Source of the DNA: Flemingiibacterium sp045578725
Lineage (GTDB): Bacteria; Bacillota; Clostridia; Oscillospirales; CAG-272
Assembly: GCA_045578725.1 (NCBI GenBank)
Contig: JAZNKS010000050.1
Span: forward strand, 1-64,000
Length of the DNA stretch: 64,000 nt
Direction of reading: 5' to 3'
How positions within the stretch are numbered: position 1 is the stretch's first letter; every line of letters begins with the position of its first letter. The position numbers and the translations under genes were made by a program. Of this stretch, positions 49,632-57,300 are shown piece after piece. The notes below the pieces were generated by a model, which made no database searches, was not told the DNA's origin, and saw nothing but the letters and a program-made list of their open reading frames with translations.

Positions 49632-50744
49632 ATGAATATCATCACACCCGAAGCCGTGCACGGTGTTGTCAACCGCGCCCGCGGCACCGTCTTCTCCTAT
49701 CAGGGCTGGCCGACCGTTGCCCGCGATGAAAACGGCACCCTCTATGCTGTCGCCTCCAGTATGCGTGTCAGCCACATCTGCCCCTTCGGCAAAACCGCCA
49801 TGTACATCAGCCGTGACAACGGCAAGACCTGGACGCCGCCGATGATTATCAATGATACCTATCTGGATGACCGCGATGCCGGCATTCTCTATATGGGAAA
49901 CGGCCGGATGCTGATCACCTGGTTCACCCATCCCGCCGAGGCGTATCTGACCACCTACTATGATTGGATCAAAAACCACGCCGAGCCGGCTGCAGCCGCC
50001 GCCAATCTTGGCATGATGGCCGGTTACCGCTATCTGCCCGAGGAGGAGAAAAAGGGCGGCTCCTATGTCCGCATCTCCGAAGACTACGGTGTCACCTGGA
50101 GCGAAAAGATCAAGGTTCCGGTATCCTCACCCCACGGCCCGAATCTCTGCCGCGACGGATCGCTGATCTACCTCGGCAAGGAAATGTACGCCGAGCCGGA
50201 GCTTCCCAAGGGCGCACTCGCCGCTTATAAAAGCACCGACGGCGGCTATACCTGGGAAAAGCTTTCCGAGCTTGTCATTCCAGAAGGAACGGTGCTGAAC
50301 AATTTCCACGAGCCTCATGTCATTGAGCTTCCCGATGGCCGCCTGTTCGGTGCCTACCGCCTGGAGCCCCGTGACAACATCAAGCTTTCGCACTTCTCCA
50401 TCTACACCACCGTTTCCGAGGACGGCGGTAAGACCTGGAGCCCGCTCACGCCCACGGATGTCAGCGGATCGCCTCCTCATTTCCTGCTCCACTCGTCCGG
50501 TGCGCTGATCTGCACCTACGGCCGCCGCGAAGCTCCCTTCGGCGAGCGCGCAATGGTCAGCTGGGATCTCGGCAAGACCTGGACCGATGACTACATCCTC
50601 GATGACAACTGCGTGGATTCCGACCTCGGCTATCCGTCCACCGTCGAGCTGGATGACGGAAGCCTGTTCACCGTCTACTATCAGAAGATTCACGGCGACG
50701 GCAACAAGTGCTCCATTCTCTATACCAACTGGAAGCTGAAATAA
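49632..50744 (+). CDS. Sialidase-fold (BNR/Asp-box) protein, tandem copy 3
   Basis: 370 aa. Closest in head and tail to copy 2 (MNIITPEAVHGVVNRARG). Has QGWPTVARDENGTLYAVAS and the Asp boxes SRDNGKTWTPP, SEDYGVTWSEK, STDGGYTWEK, SEDGGKTWSP, SWDLGKTWTDD. The second variable loop is eight residues shorter (RLEPRDNIKLSHFS) than in copies 1 and 2. No signal peptide. Ends before a strong hairpin, then the MFS gene. GGAGGT ribosome site. Confidence 0.88.
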   Translation: MNIITPEAVHGVVNRARGTVFSYQGWPTVARDENGTLYAVASSMRVSHICPFGKTAMYISRDNGKTWTPPMIINDTYLDDRDAGILYMGNGRMLITWFTHPAEAYLTTYYDWIKNHAEPAAAAANLGMMAGYRYLPEEEKKGGSYVRISEDYGVTWSEKIKVPVSSPHGPNLCRDGSLIYLGKEMYAEPELPKGALAAYKSTDGGYTWEKLSELVIPEGTVLNNFHEPHVIELPDGRLFGAYRLEPRDNIKLSHFSIYTTVSEDGGKTWSPLTPTDVSGSPPHFLLHSSGALICTYGRREAPFGERAMVSWDLGKTWTDDYILDDNCVDSDLGYPSTVELDDGSLFTVYYQKIHGDGNKCSILYTNWKLK

Positions 50745-50750
50745 TCAAAC

Positions 50751-50783
50751 AAGCGGAAGGCCTCGTTGCAGGGCCTTCCGCTT
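50751..50783 (+). other. Strong hairpin between BNR copy 3 and the MFS gene
   Basis: Perfect 12-bp stem (50751-50762 with 50772-50783), loop of nine, no T-run. Likely a mRNA-stability or partial-termination element that lets the enzyme genes be expressed above the transporter. Confidence 0.65.
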
Positions 50784-50816
50784 GTGCGCATACGATCCAA
50801 ACAGGTGACCGAATTC

Positions 50817-51968
50817 ATGTCCAAAAAACTCACTCCCATTCTCATCGGCCTCTTTCTCTTTCCATGGGGCATTCAATGCCTGGTCGATAATTTTCTCCCG
50901 ATTTATGTGGCCTCCCTTCCCTTTTCCACCGAGAAGACGATCGGTGAAATCTCCGCCATCGGCGCAATTGTCACGATGATCTCCCAGCTGGTCTGGACCT
51001 CCTTTGCCGGAAAAGCAAGGGATAAAAGCCGGGTTCTGGCTCTCTCGCTGATTCTTCTTACCGTATTCGCCCTGCTGTTTCTGCTCCCGATGACGAAGGC
51101 GCTTTTGATTCTGCTCACGGTGCTCTTCTACTCCTGCTATATGACCCATCAGCCGCTGATCGACACGATCGCAGCCGAGAAGCATTCCGAAACCGCCCGA
51201 TCCTTTGGCTGGTTCCGTTCCTTCGCCTCGCTGGGATATGCGGTATTCGGCCTTTTCTACACCTTCCTGCCGAGTGAACCGCCCTCCCTCTTTTTCATCT
51301 ATGTCGCGGTTCTGGCCACGCTGGCCGCCGTCCTCTCCCTTCAGATCAAGGCACCGAGTATCGCCGCAAAGGAAAGCTCCGGTCCGTCCGGTCCATACAT
51401 GAACCCGGATTTCATCCGCTTTCTGATCTATTCCTTCCTTCTCTTCCTATGCTCGCGGATGGTTGTCGCCTTCTTCTCGGTCTATTATTCGACCGACATG
51501 GGACTTGGCGGAAGCGTGAGTGTGTTCAGTCTTCTCATCAGCATTGCCACCATCGTCGAATGGCTGCTGATGCTGGTGCTCGGCAAGAAGATTGTCCGCA
51601 CCGATGCCCGGTGGATCTTCCTGCTGACCGCGCTGATGGGCGTCTTCAAAGCGCTGGTCATCTTCACGGTCCGGCACACGCTTCTGATGTTCGTCATCAT
51701 CCTCTTCCATGCCGGCTTCTTTGCCCTGCTCTGGGCTTCGTCCACGCCGTACATACGCCGGATCGTCCCCGCAAACGGTCTGACCGCCGCGCAGGGGGTC
51801 TGGACCGTTGTAACCAGCGGTATTGCGCCCTTTGTCGGCTCCTACATCGGCGGCCTGTTCGCCGAGCACTTTGGTCTGCGGATGTTGTTTTTGCTGACCG
51901 CCGCACTTTTCTTGCTGCTGGCGCTTCTGACCCTTCTGCTGATCAAAAAGACTTCTCTTTCCGAATAA
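50817..51968 (+). CDS. MFS transporter (proton-symporter type)
   Basis: 383 aa with about 12 membrane helices. ATG 50817 after ACAGGTGA; the longer ORF would begin inside the hairpin. The N-half has GEISAIGAIVTMISQLVWTSFAGKARDKSR, the loop 2-3 motif (RDKSR) of MFS, and LIDTIAAEKHSETARSFGWFRSFASLGYAVFG, a segment typical of the LacY-like/nucleoside MFS_1 group. Predicted to import the glycan or sugar acid that the BNR proteins and lyase process. Terminator follows, so it is the last gene of the cluster. Confidence 0.88.
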   Translation: MSKKLTPILIGLFLFPWGIQCLVDNFLPIYVASLPFSTEKTIGEISAIGAIVTMISQLVWTSFAGKARDKSRVLALSLILLTVFALLFLLPMTKALLILLTVLFYSCYMTHQPLIDTIAAEKHSETARSFGWFRSFASLGYAVFGLFYTFLPSEPPSLFFIYVAVLATLAAVLSLQIKAPSIAAKESSGPSGPYMNPDFIRFLIYSFLLFLCSRMVVAFFSVYYSTDMGLGGSVSVFSLLISIATIVEWLLMLVLGKKIVRTDARWIFLLTALMGVFKALVIFTVRHTLLMFVIILFHAGFFALLWASSTPYIRRIVPANGLTAAQGVWTVVTSGIAPFVGSYIGGLFAEHFGLRMLFLLTAALFLLLALLTLLLIKKTSLSE

Positions 51969-51971
51969 AGA

Positions 51972-52007
51972 AAACAGCCTCCGTGAAAAAACGGAGGCTG
52001 TTTTTCC
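51972..52007 (+). terminator. Terminator of the sugar-acid cluster
   Basis: 13-bp perfect stem (51972-51984 with 51991-52003) and a run of five T. Confidence 0.92.
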
Positions 52008-52017
52008 CTCCGGCCTC

Positions 52018-52046
52018 TTGCCAGACGGCGGGAGGTGTGCTATAAT
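52018..52046 (+). promoter_or_regulatory. Promoter of the second Gfo/Idh/MocA gene
   Basis: TTGCCA (52018-52023), 17 bp, TATAAT (52041-52046). Confidence 0.8.
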
Positions 52047-52096
52047 AAAGGTGGATCAACCGGCTTATGCCGGCAAGCAAGAAAGGATATTCTGCC

Positions 52097-53233
52097 ATGA
52101 AACAGCTCCGAGTGGGCGTTGTCGGTCTTGGTCACCGCGGACGCCTCATGTATAAGCTGGCCTGCGAGGCCTTCGACAATGTCATTCCTGCCGCTGCCTG
52201 CGATATCCGCAGACACAACTGGTATGAAAAACAATGGCTGATGGATCAGCCGATGTGCGAAATCTTCCCGGACGCCGTTTTTTACGAGGATTATGACGAA
52301 ATGCTGGAAAAAGCCGATCTCGACGTTGTGATCGTCGAAACCGGCGCCGATATTCACGCTTCCTTCTGCTGTAAGGCGCTGGAGCACAACATCAACGTTC
52401 TGACGGATATTCCGGTTGTCGCAAATCTCAAAGAGGCCGGGGATCTGTGGCAGGCCGCCGAAAAATCGAAGGCCGCCATCTCCGTCGGTGCCAATCCGAA
52501 CGAGCAGAAATTCGCCGTCATGCTGAAGGAATACTACGAATCCGGCAAGCTGGGTAATCCCCACTGCATGGAGGCGGAATACATCCATTGGAGCCTCCCG
52601 AACAGCGAGGAATCCCACGGTTTGAACGAAAATGGCGATTGGCGGCGGCTTCTGATCCCGATCCGCTACTGCACCCACTCCCTCGGCCCGCTGATGACCA
52701 TCCTTAATGAGGAGCTCCGGTATGTCAGCTGCTTCGGAACCGGTATGCACGCCGACGATTATCCCGAAGGCACCAAAAAGGATGATATGATGTGCGCCCA
52801 GTTCCGGACGGAATCCGGTGTTGTCATCCGCCTGATGCGCAACGGACGGTGCCGTGCGGCCATCGGTCACCACAATTACCGTGTATTCGGCACAGAGGGC
52901 TACATGGAGCGGATCGACCGCTTCGATCAGCCGATGATCCGCTTCAATTCCACCAAAGACGGCGGAAAGCTGCAGGAGGTCAGCGGCGAATTCATGCCGC
53001 CCGCCTATGCGGACAATCCCAAGGCAGTCGGTCACGGCGGCATGGATTATGCGATGCTGGATCATTTCTTCACCGCGATCGCCGAAGGCAAGCCGGTGCC
53101 GATCTCCCTGCGCGAGGGCCTTGCCATGACCCTGCCCGGCATCTACGCCGAGGAATCGGCCAGGCGCGGCGGCAAGGTTCTGGCCATGCGCTATCCGTGG
53201 GACGAGGACTGGACAACCGAAATTGAGGAATAA
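52097..53233 (+). CDS. Gfo/Idh/MocA-family oxidoreductase next to the sugar-acid cluster
   Basis: 378 aa from ATG 52097 (GAAAGGA). Rossmann start LRVGVVGLGHRGRLMYK; the EKP motif, present in most relatives, reads TDIPVVAN here (Lys replaced). The substrate domain has AEYIHWSLPNSEESHGLNENGDWRR and RYCTHSLGPLMTIL, where His may be catalytic. The GH109/NanOx branch of this family works by transient NAD oxidation on sugars, and NanOx/NanX enzymes act on 2,7-anhydro-sialic acid; its place beside a NanA-like gene makes a role of this kind possible but unproven. Own promoter, so can be expressed separately. Confidence 0.87.
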   Translation: MKQLRVGVVGLGHRGRLMYKLACEAFDNVIPAAACDIRRHNWYEKQWLMDQPMCEIFPDAVFYEDYDEMLEKADLDVVIVETGADIHASFCCKALEHNINVLTDIPVVANLKEAGDLWQAAEKSKAAISVGANPNEQKFAVMLKEYYESGKLGNPHCMEAEYIHWSLPNSEESHGLNENGDWRRLLIPIRYCTHSLGPLMTILNEELRYVSCFGTGMHADDYPEGTKKDDMMCAQFRTESGVVIRLMRNGRCRAAIGHHNYRVFGTEGYMERIDRFDQPMIRFNSTKDGGKLQEVSGEFMPPAYADNPKAVGHGGMDYAMLDHFFTAIAEGKPVPISLREGLAMTLPGIYAEESARRGGKVLAMRYPWDEDWTTEIEE

Positions 53234-53237
53234 AATG

Positions 53238-53266
53238 CTCCTCCGGAGGCAGGGCCTCCGGAGGAG
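53238..53266. terminator. Bidirectional hairpin between convergent genes
   Basis: 13-bp perfect stem (53238-53250 with 53254-53266), 3-base loop. Followed by TCTTCTTT on the plus strand and preceded by AAAAT for the minus gene. Confidence 0.7.
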
Positions 53267-53272
53267 TCTTCT

Positions 53273-53719
53273 TTACAGCGTATGGATAACCAGGAGTCCG
53301 AGAAGAATGAGGATTCCGGCGACAACCGTACAGCCGACAGCGCCCCAAACGGCATCCCGCCGCTCGCGCACCAGAATCATTGTCCCCGGATGTTGGGGAT
53401 CGATCAGCAGATCGACCTCGCCGCCCTCTGCGGGAATCCGATCCCGGCTGAAGCGGTGCGATGTGTAGACATGGCGGAAGTCGCCGTCCCATTCATAGCG
53501 GATCAGCGGCTTGTACATGGTTGTCGTCCGATATTTTCCGGTCTTCACCTGCTCCTCATCGGCCAGATGATTCACCGTTCCCTTTACAGAACAGATGCAT
53601 CCGCGTGTCCGGATGAGAAACACGACCTCACGGACCGCACCGACAATCGCCAGTACCGCCATGGCAAGGAAGGCAATAAGCGCCAGCCCGCCCCGGATTA
53701 TCAGCTCAGCAAATCCCAT
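53273..53719 (-). CDS. DUF3592-like membrane protein
   Basis: 148 aa. A membrane helix at each end (about 8-36 and 125-146) with an intervening soluble part that fits DUF3592: TGKYRTTTMYKPLIRYEWDGD and GGEVDLLIDPQHPG. The basic, Tyr-rich middle probably folds outside or at the membrane face. Function of the family is unknown. It follows the alpha/beta hydrolase gene by four bases, so the two are one unit. No catalytic residues seen. Confidence 0.75.
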   Translation of the reverse strand: MGFAELIIRGGLALIAFLAMAVLAIVGAVREVVFLIRTRGCICSVKGTVNHLADEEQVKTGKYRTTTMYKPLIRYEWDGDFRHVYTSHRFSRDRIPAEGGEVDLLIDPQHPGTMILVRERRDAVWGAVGCTVVAGILILLGLLVIHTL

Positions 53720-53723
53720 CGGC

Positions 53724-54713
53724 TTACCGCATTTTGTTCAGCGCATCCCAGGCGATATCCGCATAGAAGCGGTGGCCTTCCTCGCCGACAACGTGTGCGA
53801 TCCGCTCCGGAACACCGGCGGCCTCGTATGCCTTGCGGCCGATTTCCACCATCTCCGTCGCTTCCTTGATCGGGAAGATCGGATCCTTCGCACCGTTGAC
53901 AACAACGAGGCGGCGGGGAGCGGTCATGCAGAGCAGTTCGCTCATATCAAAATAATCGAGAATGCGCGGCACATAATTGCAGGCGCAGTGATTCATCGCG
54001 CCGATGGATGCCGCAAAGGAGGATACCGCGCAGGACGGAACGGTGCCGGCCAGACGGGTTTCCAGCGCGCCGCAGTAGGTGGATGCGGTGCCGCCTCCGG
54101 AGTTGCCCAGTGTGTAGATTTCATCTGCACGGCAGTAGCCGGACAAATCGTCAAGCAGCAGATCGACCAGCCGCATAACGTCCCAGACACGCTCACCGAT
54201 GGTGGTACGGCCGATCAGCAGATTCGTCATCGAAGGTTCGATGCATTTCGGTCCCTTTTCGTCGCCGCCGCACTCGCCGAAATTACGCTGCTCCAGCGCG
54301 ATGGCGCAGAAGCCTTCCTTCACGGCGCGGATGCAGAAATCGCGGTCGCCTGCCACCTGCTCGCCCGGATACTTTGTACGGCCAAGGCTGATGTGCATAC
54401 CCTTGCTGTGGCCCTGCATACAGATCACCGTCGGAAGCGGCAGCGCGGCATCCTTGGGCAGCAGCATATGGCAGGGAACAAAATAGCCCGGCTCGGTTTC
54501 ATAGCGGAAGCGGATTTCACGGAAATCAGCCTCCTCGCGGTCGAATTCAATCTCCAGCTTCTTTTCGCAGGGAATCATGCGATCAAGGCCTACCAGCTCG
54601 GCAAGCTTGGCGCGGGCGCGCTCCTGCCACTTTTCCAGCGGCTCCGTGCCGTCCCAGCGCATCGAGGGTTTGGCCATGGCGGCCAGCTTCTTTATATTTT
54701 CATAAGGTGTCAT
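53724..54713 (-). CDS. Alpha/beta hydrolase, acetyl-esterase/dienelactone type
   Basis: 329 aa from ATG 54713 with AAGGAGG; an earlier in-frame start has no ribosome site. Nucleophile elbow GNSGGGTAS (about 205-212), late Asp in VNGAKDPIFPI and His in GEEGHRFY complete the triad. The long N-terminal part (about 1-95) and GYFVPCHMLLPKD recall abhydrolase_7/acetyl xylan esterase proteins. No signal peptide: an intracellular esterase. It may deacylate a sugar taken in through the nearby MFS, but it is on the opposite strand. Confidence 0.87.
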   Translation of the reverse strand: MTPYENIKKLAAMAKPSMRWDGTEPLEKWQERARAKLAELVGLDRMIPCEKKLEIEFDREEADFREIRFRYETEPGYFVPCHMLLPKDAALPLPTVICMQGHSKGMHISLGRTKYPGEQVAGDRDFCIRAVKEGFCAIALEQRNFGECGGDEKGPKCIEPSMTNLLIGRTTIGERVWDVMRLVDLLLDDLSGYCRADEIYTLGNSGGGTASTYCGALETRLAGTVPSCAVSSFAASIGAMNHCACNYVPRILDYFDMSELLCMTAPRRLVVVNGAKDPIFPIKEATEMVEIGRKAYEAAGVPERIAHVVGEEGHRFYADIAWDALNKMR

Positions 54714-54871
54714 CGGTATTTCCTCCTTAAACCTTCCCATTTCGGGAATCTTCGGCTTTAGTTTAGCACAGCCGCGCCGGCATTGTCAAGGTATTTGCCG
54801 AAAAAAAAGCGAAAACCTGAAATTCCGGTACAAAATGTTCGAATATAACCGAATTTTTTTCCGTGAAACGA

Positions 54872-54900
54872 TAGACAACGCCGCCAAGTTGTGGTATAAT
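54872..54900 (+). promoter_or_regulatory. Promoter of the MBL-fold/gltX/glnS/metY run
   Basis: TAGACA (54872-54877), 17 bp, TATAAT (54895-54900); about 25 nt to the ATG at 54933. Confidence 0.75.
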
Positions 54901-54932
54901 ATAATATCATACATTTCTGCGGAGGATACGCC

Positions 54933-55577
54933 ATGGAACAACTGAAAATCATCTGTCTTCCGCTGGGAGCCATGCACACCAACTGCTATCTTGTCTTCGA
55001 TCCCGCCACCCACGAGGGCTGTGTCATCGACCCGGGCGGTGAAACGCCCGGGCAGGGTGCGGATAAGATTCTGGCCCGGCTGGCCGCCGAATCCGTGCAG
55101 CTGAAATTCATTCTGCTCACCCATGCGCATTTTGATCATATGCTTTCGCTCGCCCGTCTGCGCGAAGCGACCGGCGCGCCGCTGGCTGTTCATCAATACG
55201 ATGCCGATGCACTGGCCGATCCGAATCTCACCTACATGGCGCAGTTTGCCGGCATCCGCACACCGGAGAAGCCGGCCGAGCAGCTTCTGTCCCACGGCAG
55301 CCGTCTGATGCTGGGGGCACACACGCTGGAGGTGCTTCACACGCCCGGCCATACCGCCGGCTCCGTCACGCTGAAGGGGGACGGCTTTCTCATCACCGGC
55401 GATACGCTCTTCCGCGGCTCCGTCGGACGGTGCGATCTCTTCGGCGGCGATGAAATGGCGCTGCTCCAGTCCCTGAAGCAGCTGCGTTCACTGGACGGTG
55501 ATTACAAGATCTACGCCGGCCACGGCTCCACCACCACTCTTTCCCGTGAGAGGGAATGCAATGTTTATATGCGATAA
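54933..55577 (+). CDS. MBL-fold metallo-hydrolase (glyoxalase II-like)
   Basis: 214 aa. Zinc motif HAHFDH (THAHFDHM, about 65-70), later HTPGHTAGS and GDTLFRGSVGR, and a C-terminal YAGHGSTTT His, the order of the glyoxalase II/YcbL branch. NCYLVFDPATHEGCVIDPGG is the standard opening. Cytoplasmic thioester or ester hydrolase; substrate unknown. GCGGAGG before the ATG. First gene of a run with gltX and glnS. Confidence 0.9.
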   Translation: MEQLKIICLPLGAMHTNCYLVFDPATHEGCVIDPGGETPGQGADKILARLAAESVQLKFILLTHAHFDHMLSLARLREATGAPLAVHQYDADALADPNLTYMAQFAGIRTPEKPAEQLLSHGSRLMLGAHTLEVLHTPGHTAGSVTLKGDGFLITGDTLFRGSVGRCDLFGGDEMALLQSLKQLRSLDGDYKIYAGHGSTTTLSRERECNVYMR

Positions 55578-55597
55578 TCACGAAAGGATAACCGACC

Positions 55598-57283
55598 ATG
55601 GATTATAATCTTTTAGCCGATCTTCTCTTCCCGGATATCACCGCCCTTCCCGCCGATATGGAAGCGCGCTATCCGCAGCGCCAGCTTCCCGAGGGAGCGA
55701 AGGTCACCCGTTTTGCCCCCAGCCCCACCGGTTTTGTTCACTTCGGCGGACTCTTTCCGTCCACCGTCGGCGAGCGTCTGGCTCACCAGAGCGGCGGCGT
55801 CTTCTTTCTCCGCATCGAGGATACCGATGCCAAGCGCGAGGTCGAGGGCGCGGCCGAAGGCCTGATCCGCACGCTGGCCACCTACGGCATCCACTTTGAC
55901 GAGGGTGCGATTCTCGACGAAAACGGCGTTATCGCCGATCAGGGCATCTACGGTCCCTACCGCCAGTCCGGGCGCGCCGAAATCTATCAGACCTTTGCAA
56001 AGCAGCTGGTCCGCGAGGGCAAGGCTTATCCCTGCTTCACCACCGAGGAGGAGCTGGATGAGCTGCAGCAGATCAACAAGAAGGAAGAGCTGAAAAATAC
56101 CGACTGGCAGGCCGAGGCTGAGGCCAGACGCGCCGAAATGCTGGCCCGCCGGAATTTCACGCTTGAAGAGGTCAAGGAGCATCTGGCGGCCGGTCATCCG
56201 TTTGTCCTGCGCATCCTGGCCGACGGCGATCCCGAGAAAAAGATCAAGTTCACCGACCTTGTCAAGGGCACGATCGACGTACCGGAAAACGATGAGGATT
56301 TCGTTCTGCTGAAGTCCGACGGCATCCCGACCTATCACTTCGCGCACGCGGTGGATGACCATCTGATGGGCACCACCCATGTCATCCGCGGCGAGGAATG
56401 GCTCCCCAGCCTCCCCAAGCATATCCAGCTGTTCCGCTTCCTCGGCTTCCGGCTGCCCAAGTATATGCACATCTCGCAGATCATGAAGCTGGATGAGGCC
56501 GGCAACAAGAAGAAGCTCTCCAAGCGCGACATGGGCGCCAACATGGACGATTACACCCGCATGGGCTACTGTCCGGAGGCGGTCTGCGAATACATCATGA
56601 CCCTGCTCAACTCCAACTACGAGGAGTGGCATATGCAGAATCCCGACAAGCCCTACACGGACTTCCCCTTCAACATCAAGAAGATGTCCACCTCCGGCTG
56701 TCTGTTCGATTTCGACAAGCTTAACGATGTATCGAAGAATGTCATTGCCCGCATGGATGCAAAGTCTGTCACCGAAAAGGTCACCGAGTGGGCGCTGGCC
56801 TTCGATCCCGCCTTCGGAAAGGCGCTTGCCGGTGATCCCGCCTTCGCCGAAAAAATTTTCGCCATCGGCCGCGGCGGCAAGAAGCCACGCAAGGATTTAG
56901 CAACCTGGGCCGATGCCAAGCCCTACATGGGATTCTTCTATGATGAATTCCACACGCTGGAGGATTCCTATCCCGAAACCTTCGCCGTCTCCGACATCAA
57001 AACCGCATTGGAGGGATTCCTTGCCACCTTTGCCATCACCGATGACATGAATACCTGGTTTGACAAGGTCAAGGCCATCGCCGAGTCGCTCGGTTTTGCC
57101 TCCGATATGAAGGCTTACAAGGCCGATCCGTCCGCCTTCAAGGGCAATGTCGCCGACATCAGTATGTTCATCCGCGTTGCCGTCACCGGCAAGATGAACG
57201 CTCCGGATCTCTACACCGTCATGCAGATTCTCGGCACCGATCGGGTAAGCGCCCGCATCAACGCTATGATCGCATCTTTATAA
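55598..57283 (+). CDS. gltX: Glutamate--tRNA ligase (GluRS)
   Basis: 561 aa. Charges tRNA-Glu. Class I synthetase: the HIGH signature reads PSPTGFVHFGG (about 45-55, HFGG in place of HIGG), KLSKR (about 306-310) is the KMSKS element. It is about 70 residues longer than usual bacterial GluRS, with an N-terminal lead of about 40 residues (LFPDITALPADMEARYPQ) before the Rossmann core. Sits directly before glnS. GAAAGGA ribosome site. Confidence 0.93.
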   Translation: MDYNLLADLLFPDITALPADMEARYPQRQLPEGAKVTRFAPSPTGFVHFGGLFPSTVGERLAHQSGGVFFLRIEDTDAKREVEGAAEGLIRTLATYGIHFDEGAILDENGVIADQGIYGPYRQSGRAEIYQTFAKQLVREGKAYPCFTTEEELDELQQINKKEELKNTDWQAEAEARRAEMLARRNFTLEEVKEHLAAGHPFVLRILADGDPEKKIKFTDLVKGTIDVPENDEDFVLLKSDGIPTYHFAHAVDDHLMGTTHVIRGEEWLPSLPKHIQLFRFLGFRLPKYMHISQIMKLDEAGNKKKLSKRDMGANMDDYTRMGYCPEAVCEYIMTLLNSNYEEWHMQNPDKPYTDFPFNIKKMSTSGCLFDFDKLNDVSKNVIARMDAKSVTEKVTEWALAFDPAFGKALAGDPAFAEKIFAIGRGGKKPRKDLATWADAKPYMGFFYDEFHTLEDSYPETFAVSDIKTALEGFLATFAITDDMNTWFDKVKAIAESLGFASDMKAYKADPSAFKGNVADISMFIRVAVTGKMNAPDLYTVMQILGTDRVSARINAMIASL

Positions 57284-57300
57284 ACGAAAGGATTACCGCT

